Shown: piece after piece, positions 22,129 through 34,033 of the stretch
How positions within the stretch are numbered: position 1 is the first letter of the stretch
How the letters are laid out: the number at the start of each line of letters is the position of its first letter
Source of the DNA: Adiantum capillus-veneris
Taxonomy: Eukaryota; Streptophyta; Polypodiopsida; Polypodiales; Pteridaceae
Length of the DNA: 64,000 bases
Reading direction: 5' to 3'
Assembly (NCBI GenBank): GCA_014529385.2
Contig: CM043942.1
Location: 51,964,274-52,028,273 of the forward strand
Position numbers and translations under genes: made by a program
The notes under the pieces: model-generated
Databases searched by the model: none
Seen by the model: only the letters and a program-made list of their open reading frames with translations
What the model was told of the DNA's origin: nothing

Positions 22129-22139
22129 AATCCCCCTGT
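22129..22139 (-). promoter_or_regulatory. Polypurine tract of element B
   Basis: On the minus strand it reads ACAGGGGGATT directly before the LTR TG. Confidence 0.8.
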
Positions 22140-22281
22140 AGTGATAGTGTGAATCCGTACAAGGTAGCAGATCATCATGTGTATGAGAGTAAGGCCAAAG
22201 CTTTTCGGAAAGCTTCAAACTTTTCTCGTGATAACGCCTTCGTAAATAGATGTGCAATGTTATCCTGTGTAGGACAGTAAG

Positions 22282-22974
22282 TTAGTGTGATCTCCCTTGC
22301 ATGTAGCCTTTCCTGACATAGTGGTAGTGAACCTCTATGTGCTTTGTTCTTGCATGAAATACTGGATTCCTTGCAACTGCCATAGCACTCTGACTGTCAG
22401 TGAAAATGGTGGTGTGTGTCCGTTGACACTCACAAAGATCTGCCAATAACCTGCGTATCCATACACAATCAACTATTGTCGTGAAAGCTGCCCTGTACTT
22501 AGCTTCACAAGTTGATGTAGCCACTGTGGGTTGCTTCTTGCTTAGCCAAGATATACATGCATTTCCCAAGAAAAAACAATTCCCACTTGTGGAATGTCAT
22601 GTGTCAAAATCACCAGCCCAATCTGAATCGCTGTAACCAAGAAGCTGCATAGAACTGTGCTTTCCATACATATCCCCCCTTGGAAAGAACATGGAAAGAT
22701 TAGGGGTACCTGAAAGGTAACGAAGTATGCGCTTCACAGCCTGCCAATGATGCATACCTGGGCTGTACATAAATCTGCTTGCTTGTGAAACCCCAAATTG
22801 AATGTCTGGATGAGTGTTGCCTGCCAAATATATCAAGCAACCAACCACTGCTCCGTAAGTATATACATCAAAAGGTTCTCCAGCATCGTGCATGCTCAAC
22901 TTTGATCTAGTTTCTACGGGTGTAGAGATTGGTTTACAATTTTTCATACCAAACTTGTCCAAAATTTTATGCAA
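22282..22974 (-). pseudogene. Element B: RNase H region
   Basis: The segment 22,597-22,974 carries the RT-RNase H connection (RILRYLSGTPNL) and YSDSDWAGD with the first catalytic Asp. The segment 22,282-22,569 has STCEAKYRA (active-site Glu; the usual STTEAEY is altered), TDSQSAMAVARNP (Asp) and ARTKHIEVHYHYVR. One stop lies between them. The C-terminal DxxTK box is lost in a frame change after GYMQGRSH. Confidence 0.9.
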
Positions 22975-22983
22975 ATATTTTGC

Positions 22984-23526
22984 CTACAACATGTATATGC
23001 CATCCTCTGATTGTACAAATTGAATACCCAAGTAATAATGTAGCAAACCAAGATCAGACATCTCAAAGGTTTTTCTCAAAGCATATTTAAACGCTTCAAT
23101 TTCATCTGTAGTATTGCCTGTAAGAAGCATATCATGCACATAAAGTGTTAGCATAATGAGAACTCTATCTCTCTTTTTGACATACAAAGTACTTTTTGTT
23201 GGACTATTCTGAAATCCCTGGCCAATCAAATAAGTATGTATCTTCTCATACCATGCTCTTGGAGCCTGTTTGAGACCATACAAAGCTTTACGCAATCTAC
23301 ATACCTTTTGCTCTTGACCTTTTACAACAAAACCACTTGGTTGACTTACATAAACTTCTTCCTGAAAATCACCATTCAAAAAAGCAGTTTTGATATCCAA
23401 CTGATGCACTTTCCAACCATGATGAGCAGCAATTGCAACTAGTGATCTAACTGTGGACGCACGAGAAGTAGGAGCAAAGGTTTCATCATAATCTATGCCT
23501 TTCTGTTGCGCATAGCCTTTTGCCAC
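22984..23526 (-). pseudogene. Element B: reverse transcriptase
   Basis: Copia RT: KGYAQQKGIDYDETFAP, HQLDIKTAFLNGDF and LRKALYGLKQAPRAWY are all present. The catalytic YVDD box reads YVHD, so the first catalytic Asp is lost. ISDL-like MSDLGLLHYYLGI follows. The N-terminal RT part lies in another frame at 23,570-23,923. Confidence 0.92.
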
Positions 23527-23569
23527 AAGCTTTGCTTTGTATCTGTCAACAGTACCATCTTGTTTCCTT

Positions 23570-23923
23570 TTACCTTAAATGCCCACTTTGTACCAATAGG
23601 CTTTTTACCTGTAGGCAAGTCCATAGATCCCATGTATGATTCTTATGAATAGAATCAATTTCTTGCTGCATAGCATCTTTCCACTGAAAAAACTCTAAAG
23701 CTTGTTCAAATGAATCAGGCTCATATGCATCACAAAGAGTGCTAAAGCAAGCCAAATCTACTTGCTCTCTGCCAAAAGTAGTACCATCACGTGTTTTTCG
23801 TGGTAACGGTGCATCCAACTTGCTATCCTGCAAAGTTTTTTGAACCCATTTAGGCAAGGTTATTTCTTCCCTGAGAACTTCTTGCTCTTCACGCACAATT
23901 TCCTCTACATCGTGAGGTGTCAC
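23570..23923 (-). pseudogene. Element B: RT N-terminal/linker segment
   Basis: It contains YEPDSFEQALEFFQWKDAMQQE and KNHTWDLW, the start of the copia RT domain (EALKDPEW...AM-type motif and NxTW), preceded by an acidic linker. Frameshifts near 23,550-23,570 separate it from the palm. Confidence 0.85.
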
Positions 23924-24072
23924 ATGCTGATCAAAAGAATGATCAAGATTATCAACCTATTGTGATTCTTGATTCTCCACAAAAGAAGGAAGCAAACCTT
24001 CAAATACATCATGTGTCTGCATATGAGGTACATCAAAAGCAACCATAGGTTGAGCAGTAGTTTCTGCAAAAA

Positions 24073-24648
24073 TTACATCACGACTTTCAAAAATCTTGTT
24101 TGTAGCAAGATGTAAAGTATATAACCTTTACTTCCACTACTGTACCCCACAAATATACATTTGATTGCCTTATCATCAAGCTTCCCACGTAACTGTTGAG
24201 GGATGTGAGCATAAGCAAGACAACCAAAAACACGAAGATAACTGACTGAAGGTTTTCTGTCATACCAAGCTTCATATGGAGTAATGGTCTTCAAGGCACG
24301 AGTAGGACACCTGTTCAAAACATGTGTTTCACAAGCAACTGCCTCCATCCATAGCTTATGAGGCAAACTCTTAGCCTTGAGCATACATCTAGCCGTCTCC
24401 ATTAAAGACCTGTTCTTCCTTTCTGCAACACCATTCTGTTGTGGTGTGTATGGCATAGTGCATTGGTGTTTAATGCCTTTCTTTCCCAAAAAATCCTTAA
24501 ATGCACCTGACATGTATTCACCTCCTCGATCGGTACGAAGAGTCTGTACTTTGCAACCTGTTTCATTTTCAACCATGGCGACATAATGTTGAAAAATTGC
24601 AAACACATCTGACTTTGCTTTGAGTAGATACACCCAACAAAACATCAA
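24073..24648 (-). pseudogene. Element B: integrase core
   Basis: TLRTDRGGEYMS has the second catalytic Asp and TPQQNGVAERKN the Glu. GYSSGSKGYILY is the copia-specific C-terminal box. The first Asp (HSDVCGPM) lies in the preceding ORF, one frameshift away (about 24,650). Confidence 0.92.
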
Positions 24649-24661
24649 TGAAGGTCACAAA

Positions 24662-25663
24662 TTAAAGGCTGTTTCCCATAGATGGCGTCCTCATAGGACC
24701 ACATACATCACTGTGTACAAGCTGCAACTTTCGTGTCCCTCTAACTGAACCATCCTGCGAAAATGCAAATCTGTGCAGAACGCAACCTTCACATACATGT
24801 CTTGGTGGCATCTCCAATAAAGACAAATCATGCACCATATTATGACGTTGTAAAGTCATCAAACTGCCATAACCAACATGCCCAAATCTAGCATGCCACA
24901 ACTCAGCATCCTGCATGGCCCGAGTCTTTGTTTCTGCAATACATACTTGAATCTGCTTTTCATAACGATCTAGCACATATAGTCCATTTTCCAGTGTACC
25001 TGTAGTGATAAGAGAATAACCATTCTCTCGATCTCGTACAACACGTCTGTCATCCTCAAAAATGACCCGAAGACCATTTTTTGCAAGAGAGAATACAGAC
25101 AACAAATTCTTCTTGATCCCTGGAACATATAAGACATCTGGCAAGCATAAATCAGAACCATCTGAAATGGTAATCAAAATCTTACCAACGCCTTTGATTG
25201 GATAAGAAGCATTATTTGCACATGTCACCTTCTTTCCTGTTGGAGCTGCATCCAATGAACAAAACAAATCCTTCCTTGAAGTAATATGCCTGGATGCACC
25301 ACTATCAAAGTACCAAATCATTTGTGTCTCGTCAACACTGTAAGCAGAAAAATCTGAACATACTAAGAAAGCATAAGAATCCTGCACAAAGTTTGCAGAC
25401 TCTTCTTTAGCTGTAGAAGAATCACTAGAAGCTGAAACAACCAAACTTGACTCTTTCTTCTTTTCTTTAGCAATTCGCTTTTTACACTCACTAATGTAGT
25501 GACCAGGTTTCTTGCAGTAGTGACATTTACCTTTCTTCTTGGACTTGTCGGAATCACCTTTAGACTTCTCTGAAGACTGTCCTGCACCAGACTTGGAGTG
25601 ATGAGCACTCTCTTTACCCTTGTTTTTGTTCTGTACAACAAGAGCATGATCCATACCATCCAC
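24662..25663 (-). pseudogene. Element B: zinc knuckle, protease and integrase N-terminus
   Basis: 333 codons. The CCHC knuckle CHYCKKPGHYISEC is at about residues 48-61. The protease active site WYFDSGASRHIT is at about 116-127 and keeps D-S-G. LYVPGIKKNLLSV is the usual protease C-terminal box. The gag_pre-integrase zinc module (WHARFGHVG ... CEGC) and HSDVCGP with the first DDE residue follow. Two in-frame TAG codons (about 25,670 and 25,697) separate it from gag. Confidence 0.92.
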
Positions 25664-25696
25664 CTATAAAGACTTGTTCTTACGTGATTGATCCTC

Positions 25697-26347
25697 CTAC
25701 AATACCAAAGCCACTAACTCTTCAAAATGAAGAGGCTCAGGATTAGCTCGTAAAGACAGAGTCAAAGAAGTCTGAAAAGTCAAATAAGATGGTGGTAGTG
25801 AATTGAGTGTTTTGGAAACCAAGTCCTTCTCTGGAATCACTTTGTCAATGCTAAGAAATTGCTCTTTAAGATCCTTGATTTTTATAAGATGCTCGACGAT
25901 ATCGTCACCTTCGTCCATCTGTATTTTGTCAAGTTGTTTCTTCAAAAACTCTATTCTGGCAGCGTTTCTTCCTCCAAACATAGCTTGCAGAGTGTCCCAA
26001 GCATCCTTAGAAGTTCTGCAAGATCTGATATGTGGTGTGATTGTCCTCTTTATGGTTAAGGCAATCACAACCATAGCTTGTGCATCTTTAGTATCCCATT
26101 TCTTTTGCTCTGGAGTGACTTGTAAGGGTCCTGCACCAACAGCTGCACCAGGACCAGGCGTGGCAGGTGCAATGCTACCTTGAAGAACTTCATCTCCACA
26201 TACATAATCCCACAATCTTTTACCAACCAAAATATTTTTGGCCATAAAAGACCAAAGAGAATAGTTGGTACTATCCAATTTGTCTTCGGATGTAAACGCA
26301 CCAAAAATCTCTTTCTCCGTAGATTGAGCCATACTGTGGATGCACAC
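25697..26347 (-). pseudogene. Element B: Gag capsid (UBN2-type)
   Basis: The likely start is the Met of MAQSTEKEIFG (about 26,332). LDSTNYSLWSFMAKN, a proline/alanine linker, SCRTSKDAWDTLQAMF, FLKKQLDKIQMDEGDDI and LNSLPPSYLTF are the standard landmarks of plant copia Gag. It is intact for about 210 residues and ends at an in-frame TAG before the knuckle. Confidence 0.92.
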
Positions 26348-26716
26348 AAGAGAGCAAAAGAACCTCCAAGAGATTCACAAATCTCCTCTCCAATGCAAGA
26401 AAAACTCTACACAAAATCTCAGCACAAAGCTAAGACAAGCTGCTTCCCAAAAGAACTGTTTACTTGAAGAAAATCTGTCAAAAAGCACACCCTCTTGATC
26501 TAAATGCCTCGAAAAGTAACTTCTGCTACGCTGCTCAGAACAAAATTCTGAGGGCTCGAACGGCTTCAAAAGGGGGGTAAAACCTCAGGTCGCCTTTTGA
26601 GAATACTCCCGGAACGTCGAGGATGCTCCCACGAGCAAATTTTCCGAAAACTGCCTGAAAACTGCGATTGCGCGCGCGGACGCAAAAACGCAAGTAGAGG
26701 CCCTGGAAATCACCTT

Positions 26717-26728
26717 GCTCTGATACCA
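26717..26728 (-). promoter_or_regulatory. Primer-binding site (tRNA-iMet) of element B
   Basis: The minus strand reads TGGTATCAGAGC two bases from the 5' LTR. Confidence 0.92.
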
Positions 26729-26730
26729 AT

Positions 26731-27009
26731 TGTTGAAGATGATGAAACAGGAAACAGAAGGAAGATAGCAACTCAGAGTAGGAAGAAGATGGAGAAGGAG
26801 AAGACACAGAGCTTGCGTACGAGATCTCTGTAGTCTATCTCTCTGTATTAGAATAATAGAGTATTTACAAACTCAGAGCTACAAAGCTTATATGAGACCC
26901 TAAGAGATAAGGTGTCCTTTCACACCGGATGTCCAGGGGGAAAAACTCAGTGGGACAAAAGTGCCCCTGGTGAAGCGCGTATACACACTAACACTACTAC
27001 ATGTCTACA
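26731..27009 (-). repeat. 5' LTR of element B
   Basis: 279 bp, TGTTGAAGATG to TGTCTACA, nearly identical to the left LTR apart from the 65-bp duplication there. Confidence 0.95.
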
Positions 27010-27014
27010 ATTTT

Positions 27015-27397
27015 ATGTGTGGCTGTTGTGGAAAACGTAGAATACAACCAACCAAAGATATTATGAATGCAATCTTCTTTGTGTTGTAGAGGTTATATTA
27101 TTCTAGGAATCAACTCTCCTAACTTGCATGTATAGATTCTTTCAAATTTGTAGATTAAAAGAACCCTAATTTTTCTCTTGTGGAAAATCAAGATAACCAA
27201 GTTTGCAACCTAACAATAGCTACGACAGTAATTGTACACAAGAAACCTAAATTTCTTCTAAAGAGATATTAGACCTTGGATATTAATAGTGTTTTTGGAC
27301 AGAAATTTTAAAAGACAATCCATGTTTTTTGAAGTTACTAATTTTAACTATACTGCCTATTATATTGTCAATATTTATATTATGAGTTGAAAAAGTC
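27015..27397. other. Spacer between elements B and C
   Basis: AT-rich; nothing recognisable. Confidence 0.6.
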
Positions 27398-27401
27398 ATA
27401 G

Positions 27402-29475
27402 TGAGGGCGAGCTTTTTGAAATGGGGCCTCTAAACCCAAACCAATGGGCCTACCCTCACAAAATGTTCGTAAAGAGGTACGCACACTACTTGGGGCGCCA
27501 CCTTCTTTTGGGAGTGGAGAAGGAAACCAATCAAAATAACACTTGCACTCACCCACTCAAGCAACACACTTTGAAAACCCCCTTACTCTATATACACTTT
27601 GGACACTTGAACACCATCAACGATTATGCAACCCAATGCCGTGCATCAAAATGAAATATGCAATTTGTGGAATAGCATTCACCTTCTCCCCATAAGAATA
27701 CCCATAATACATCCAAACTCTTCCTCTCTCAAGCACTCATCAAAAAATCATGCGCACAAGACTTGCCTCTCAAACACACAAGAGAATCACTTACATCAAA
27801 CTAACACACTTTTCATAGAGAGCTCATCTCCATCTATGCAATGCCGTGACACAAATAAAATCACCATGAGAGGTAGCCACATGCATATGTAATGAAGCAA
27901 AAGAGAGTTGGAGTGAGAAATTTCTTTAGACCAATTGAATAAGTGTGGAGAAACAAACCAATGGTAAATTGAGAATAGAACACTTACTTGATTTCTCTCA
28001 CACCTTTTAAGGGGAGGACAGACGCTGGCTAGCCATCACGAATTGCGACACTTGAAAGTTTTGAAGATGATTTCATGATCATTAACATAACCATGAGAGA
28101 GATCATGATGTATTTACAAGTTATTGAGGTGCTACAAATGATTTATTGGGTTGATGGAGTAAGAGATTGTAGAATGGAAAGAGTGGAGAATAGAGTTTGC
28201 ACTTCCTCCAAAGAGGAGGGTTAGGAGGGAGGATGTGAAAGAGGGAGAGTTGGGGTTTTCTCTACTATTGATCAAGAAACAACATGAAGTTGAAAATATA
28301 GGTGTGTGTCCTTGAGTCTCTCCAAGGGGGCTATTTATAGTTGTGTAGGAGTGGGATTATGCTACACTTAATTAGAGTAAGTGATTAGACCTAATTAAGT
28401 GTCCTTTGACCACTCATTGAATATTGGACATAAAAGGGACTATTTATTCACCAAAAATATCATTTTAGACCATGAAGGCTCCATAGGGGTGCATAATGTA
28501 GGTGGGCCCCACCATGAGGCCCTACGGGTGGCTCCTGCGGGGTATCTCAACTTGTTTGTCTTGGCATTTAGAAAGCATCTTTAGGTTGGTCCCATCACAT
28601 GCAAGTGACCTTGAACACTCATTGCTCTTCTAGAAGATGAGTAGGGGAAAAATAAGATCTCACCCTCTTGATTTACTTGATTTACAGTTCCCTTTTGCTG
28701 CGAATCTGACAGATTTACACTATTTTGACCATAACTTTTTACCTGTAGCTCGGAACAACACGCTTCAAAAGGCAAAATTGGCCTTCTCAACATGTTTGAT
28801 ATGAATTTGGACTATTCTTCACGCCCATGCACCAAGGAATTCGGTTTGGAAGGTCCACACTAGGCTAGGGAACCTTTTGCTTCCAAGTCTTCTTGTATGG
28901 GCCCTTTGCTTGTATACATCCAAGGGGAATCATGCTTTTTCAAAAGGCTATGATGCTTAAACAAATAGAGGAGGGCCCAATATTATTTTCTTGTGAAAAG
29001 AATATACAATTGGAGTCTTTTTGAAAGGAGAGAAACTATATGTATATTCTTAAGAGATATTGGGCCACCTATGTAGGGGGCATAGAAGACTTGTAGAGAG
29101 GGACCATAATCTTTGGTAAAGACAAGTGGAGAGTTGATTTCCATGGGAATTTATCTATATGGGGTGGAAGATGGATATATTATTTTTCTACTACTAATTC
29201 ACAAGAGGTAAGAAAGTTTGGGGGTATATAGTTGGTTATTGTATGCTTATTCTATTTACAAAGCAAAAAAGAAAAGGGTGGTAATATAAATATATGACTA
29301 AGGTGACATTTTTGGGAAGAGTATAATGTATGTGTCACCACAAAGGTTAAACGAAGAGGGGGAATTTACTCTAGATAACTTAATAACGTAGAAAAATATA
29401 TACACATATGAGGAAGAGGACGTTGAGTAGGCTGACAAATGCTGCAAAAAGATGGTTACCATTTTATGCCACTCA
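27402..29475 (-). repeat. 3' LTR of element C (2.07 kb)
   Basis: It starts TGAGGGCGAGC and ends ATGCCACTCA on plus. Bases 27,402-28,394 and 29,345-29,475 match the right LTR; the 0.95 kb between is absent there. All ORFs inside are LTR sequence. T-rich simple runs at about 29,530-29,590 lie just outside it. Confidence 0.9.
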
Positions 29476-29493
29476 TATTAGCCCTCCCCCAAG
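29476..29493 (-). promoter_or_regulatory. Polypurine tract of element C
   Basis: The minus strand reads TTGGGGGAGGGCTAATA immediately before the LTR TGAGTGGC. Confidence 0.7.
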
Positions 29494-29832
29494 CCTAGAG
29501 ACATTCATATCTTTAGGAGGACGGTGTTGCTTCTTTTTCTTCTTTTTTTTTTGTCATTTTTCCTTTTCCACTTTTTTTTTTTTCAATAGGAGGAGTGTCA
29601 TGCACTCTTTTACTCCATTAGACCTGCTTTTCATTACCTCATTCCCATAAATCGGAGATGGGAGGGTTGCCTTGGGTATGTTCAGATTCCAAGGCTGGGT
29701 TCTTCTTTGCACATCAAAGCTTTAAAAATAGGTGGAGCATTTGCCAAGCCGAAGGGAGCCATGTCAATTTGGAACTTAGACGATGTAGGCAATGACTGCC
29801 TATCAACGGATTGATACATTGAAAGTAGGGCT

Positions 29833-30177
29833 TTAATCTCCATCCATTGACTCTGGTCTTGTGGAGTTTTCTGATAAATCTGCTAATCTGTAACTACCAT
29901 TCCCAAACTTTGTTTTTATCATGAAAGGTCCCTCCCATCTTTGCAAAAACTTTTTGTCAAGTCGAGTATCAAGTCGGTTATCATAGCAAAGAACCAACAT
30001 ACCTTCCTTCAATCCTTTCCCCTTGAGCTTCTTGTTGATTTTATCCCTTTGGCTTGTCGCTTTGGTGATGTAGTGATCAATGGACTCTTCTCTATCTAGC
30101 TCAAGTCGTTGGAGATCTAAGATCCTTTCATGTAGAACCTCTTTAGGTTTTTTTTCCACTCTTGAAAGAACGCGCAA
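29833..30177 (-). pseudogene. Element C: integrase C-terminal domain
   Basis: It contains KKLKGKGLKEGMLVLCYDNRLD and KKFLQRWEGPFMI, the GPY/F-type C-terminal module of Ty3 integrase (about 114 codons). It overlaps the core ORF by 35 bp in another frame, so one frameshift lies near 30,150-30,180. It ends at a stop near 29,833. There is no chromodomain, as expected for a non-chromovirus. Confidence 0.85.
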
Positions 30178-31255
30178 GCTTGAGAGCTCTACCTGAATGG
30201 GGAGAAGTGCCTCCTGTCCATAAACTAGATGAAGAGGGGTGATTTGGTGTAGATACCTTGAAAGGTGATGTCCTATACGCCCAAAGAGCAGCCGTCAAAT
30301 GGCGATCCCAATCATTAGGCCGGTCCACAACCTGCTTAGAAATGATCTTACATATCATTCCATTCACTTTTTCCACCAATCCATTGCATTGAGGATAGTA
30401 GGGTGTGGAATGCAGGTGTTTCACTTTTAACCTCCTCAAGAGATCATTCAGAAGGTCAGCCCTAAAACCCGGGCCTCGATCTGATAAGATTTCTAGGGGT
30501 GTTCCAAACCTACTACAAATATGATCAAAAATAAACTTTGATACCTCTTCAGATGTGATTCGGGTTGTGCTTGTTGCTTCCGCCCATCGTGTCATGTAGT
30601 CAACACCCATGATGATGAAAACCTTCCCTGTAGAAGTACGAGGTAGGGGACCTATTGCATCCACACCCCACTTTTCAAAAGGGCCATTAGATATTATTGG
30701 GACTCGAGGCTCATATGTTAGTCGTCTATCCCAAGCAATTTGGCATGGCTTACATGCCTTACACCAATATTGGACATCACGATGTAAGCTCGGCCAAATA
30801 AACCCTGCTTGTAAAATCTTCCTACTTGTAATATCTTGAGAAAAGTGACCACCACAGACATCATCATGACATGAAAGAAGAATTTTCTCTATCTCTTGCA
30901 CACCTGGTACTCTCCTCAAGACCAAATCTTTCCCTTTCTGATATAAATCATCCCCGATCAACTGGTAAGGTGTGGCCTTCTTAACTAGTCTATGTCTTTG
31001 CACCTTGTCTAAGTGTTTGGGACACTCACCTGCTTGTAGAAAGAAGATAATGTCTTTTAGCTCCTCTTGACCTTGATATTTGGGTTCATATAGTTTCACA
31101 CCTCCTACCGCCATTTGAAGCTTTTCATTTGCGAGTAAGTCTGCTTCCTTGTTATGAGTTCTCACAATGTGTTGTACCTGTGTTGCTTTAAAACCCTTCA
31201 TCAAAGCTCTTACACTACTAAGCCACTCAAACAATGACGATTCTTGCACCTCCAA
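30143..31255 (-). pseudogene. Element C: C-terminal part of second RNase H and integrase core
   Basis: The first 45 residues (FKATQVQHIVRTHNKEADLLAN) are the last box of an archaeal-like RNase H. The HHCC module (HDDVCGGHF ... CKACKPC) and a full DDE core follow: GVDAIGP, LSDRGPGF, and Glu in QCNGLVEKVN. Unlike element A, all three catalytic acids are kept. The frame breaks at both ends. Confidence 0.92.
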
Positions 31256-31334
31256 GTCCCTTGGATTTGCCTGACCACTAGCAAAGAATCACCTTTTATA
31301 ATAAGTCTTTGTATGCCTAATTCTTTGCATTCTT

Positions 31335-33362
31335 TTACCCAAGGGTTAGAGCAGCATACTCAGCCTCATTGTTAGAGTGAACACTGGGTAGAGTTATACC
31401 TTTTCTAACCATTCCCTCCTTTTGTGGGTTCAAAATGATGATTCCCCCTGCTGCTTTGTCTTGTTGGCGTTGATAAGCTCCGTCAAAGCATAAAGTATGG
31501 ACATTATCAATCTCCTTCACTTTGAACTGTTTTGAGCCTTCCTCTCTTTGTAGTCGTGATCCTTCCCTTTCTCTCACTTTGTAGGTGAGAATGTCTGCAA
31601 GTCCTGCTCTTGTGCTATCTTCTACAAGGAAAGTGTATTCAAATTCTTGGAGTTCAAGCACCCACTTTTCTATTCTAGATGAGAGGCTCATGTGTTGTAC
31701 TACATATGGTAGATTGTGCTCTAAGGTGAGAAAAACAAATGGCACAGGGAGAAGATACGATCGAAACTTCCTTACCGCAAACAAGATTGCAAAGACCACT
31801 TTCTCCATTTCAGTGTATCCCTTCTCGGCCGGAGTCATCACCTTGCTTGCAAAATAGATCGGCCTCATGTATGATGTTTTAGGATCTTTTTGCATCAAAA
31901 CAACACCAATTGCTTCGAAACCTACACTTGGAGTGACATAGTAGGTCTCCTTTGGATCTGGTGGCATTAGGATTGGGAGAGAGCTAAGAATGCCCTTCAC
32001 TTCCTCAAAACATTTTGCATGTTCCCTCCCCCATTCAAATGTAGATTGGCTTGCCAACCTATGCAAAGGGGCGATGGATTCTATGGATGAAGCGAGACAT
32101 GTACTCACTTTGTGGTTGAAGGTCATTAGCTCCTTAGTTGTTGTTGGTGGAGATAATGACAAAAGGGCCTCTACTTTAGAGGGATCCACTTGAATTCCTT
32201 GTGAAAAAACCACATGGCCTAGCAAAACCACCTGAGATTCACCGATATGACACTTCTCTGGGTTGAGTTGTCCCCCAAATTGATGGAGCCTCTTAAGACC
32301 CTCTTCAACCTTTTGGCAGTGAAGTGATCTACAACTATAAATACAGAAATCATCCATAAAGACTCTTATAGATTTTCCAAAGAATGGTTGAAATACAAAT
32401 ATTGTGAATCTCATGAAGGTGCTAGGAGCATTGGTGAGCCCAAAAGGCATTACTCTGAATGCAAAACATCCCCAAGGTGTGATGAAGGTGGTTTTTGGTT
32501 GGTCCTCTTCTGCTATTCTAATTTGAAAATATCCTGAATACCCATCACACACAGTGTAGCATTCGTGACCTGCTACTTCATTCAAAATTTCATCTTGGAA
32601 AGGGAGAGGGAAGTGGTCCCTCTTTGTCGCAGCATTGAGGGGTTTGTAATCCACGCAGACCCTCCACTTACCATTCTTCTTGGGAGTGACTACAATAGGT
32701 GATACCCATTCGGAGTTGGATACTGGATAGATGAAGCCAGCCTTCAAGAGTCGATTCACTTCTTGTAGGAGAGCCTTTTGTTGCACAGATCCTAGTCGCC
32801 TTAACTTTTGAGCCACGGGTTTGGTCCCTGGTTTCAATTCAATTCGATGCTCTATTATATCCACACCTCTTATTTGTGAGTAGTCAGTGATAAACAAATT
32901 GGGATACCTCCTTAACATATTGATGTAGGACCTCTTCTCCTCACAAGTAAGATCTTTTTCAAGCATCTTCTCAAATCCTTCTTCAAGGTGGTGGCATCTT
33001 TCATCCCCTCGTGTGTGATTGTATGTTGGCTTTTCTTCTACTGGAACATCTTGAGTGTTGGCGTTGAATACAATTCCCATTACCTCCAAAGAAGACTCCT
33101 CTTCACTGGTTGATGCATTGGTTGATGCTTCCTCATCACTTGAGTAAGGACTCTCCTCCTCGCTCTCTTCATCTACCGTGGTTTCATAGTTGATATCTAG
33201 TTGCTTTCCTTCTCGCCAATCATACACCACCGGTTGACCCTTCTTAAGAATCAAACGACCACTTCCCCATTTTTGATCTGCATTCACAGCAATGAGCCAA
33301 GGCCTCCCTAGGATGATGGGATAGCCCTCCCCCTTAGCTGGCATGACATATACATTAGACAC
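31335..33362 (-). pseudogene. Element C: protease end, RT, RNase H and start of second RNase H
   Basis: 675 codons without a stop. Residues 15-23 (PIILGRPWL) are the protease C-terminal box; the catalytic Asp part is not clear upstream. The acidic linker (about 60-95) is followed by RT: 232-243 (KWRVCVDYKPLN), 304-313 ([10 protein letters not shown]) and 335-338 (FMDD, catalytic). RNase H follows (PIYFASKVMTPAEKGYTEMEK). The last 60 residues hold CFDGAYQRQQDKAAGGI and NNEAEYAALTLG. These are the first Asp and the Glu of a second, archaeal-like RNase H, which continues across a frame break (31,256-31,334) into the next ORF. Confidence 0.92.
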
Positions 33363-34018
33363 CTTTTTACCCTTTTGTAAGCATCCACAATGGGTTCCAC
33401 ATCTTTTTGTAGCTTTGAGGCCACAACCTTAATGGAAAGATTTGCTTTCTTTTTTGGAATTCTTGTACTTACCAACTTTGGCCATTGCCTTCTTACTTTG
33501 GCTGATAGGTGTAGAAGCTGAGGCCATGAAATGTTTGGCTTTTGGGTTTGTAAATCCTCCAGGATGTTGTAGGGCTCTAGCTCCTTTCCCAATGGGAAGT
33601 CTTTGATACCAATTTCCCTTCGCCTTGATCTTTTCTTCCTGCTACTTTCAGCTTCTTCCATCTTTGACTTCTTCTTCTTGTCCCTTCTGGCTGAATTTGT
33701 TCCTTCACTTCTCATGTCTTCATCCTTATCATGTGCTCTTGTGCGTTTTTCTGCCGGCATAACATCAAAGTTTAGAGTATGCTCATCTATTACCTCTTCT
33801 AGCTTGATGATGTTGACTCCTCTTTCTTCCTCCTCATGTGGGACGGGAGGTATATTTGCTGGTGGTGGTGGTCGACGAAGGATTTGTGGGCCTTGAGCTT
33901 GTTCTTGCTGCACAGTGAGAGGAGGCGGTCTGGGGGGATATATGTCTCCCGGAAGTCGCCTTGGATGTGGACAATTGTACATGCCATGGTCCATTTCATT
34001 GCAATTCCAACATCGCAA
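33308..34018 (-). pseudogene. Element C: Gag zinc knuckle and Gag-PR linker
   Basis: It opens with CWNCNEMDHGMYNC (C-x2-C-x4-H-x4-C knuckle). Pro-rich and Lys/Arg-rich segments follow, and then YNILEDLQTQKPNISWPQLL with SAKVRRQW, a box often seen ahead of the protease in plant Ty3 elements. It overlaps the pol ORF by 55 bp in another frame. That could be a frameshift mutation or a programmed frameshift; the other breaks favour mutation. Confidence 0.85.
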
Positions 34019-34033
34019 CTCTTGAGCTTGTCT

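Larger units (their letters stand above)
21785..27009 (-). mobile_element. Ty1/copia LTR retrotransposon B with target duplication
   Basis: 5.2 kb: LTRs at 21,785-22,128 and 26,731-27,009, tRNA-Met PBS, polypurine tract, and gag-PR-INT-RT-RNase H in copia order on the minus strand. ATTTT stands at 21,780-21,784 and 27,010-27,014 as the target duplication. The single long coding frame is broken by at least two in-frame stops and several frameshifts, and the RT YVDD box is mutated, so this copy is not autonomous. Architecture and LTR similarity suggest a fairly recent insertion. Confidence 0.95.

Noticed and set aside
27421-27892. ORFs repeated at 27,421 and 35,339
   Set aside because: Both copies are LTR sequence of element C; identity reflects the LTR pair and not a gene family.
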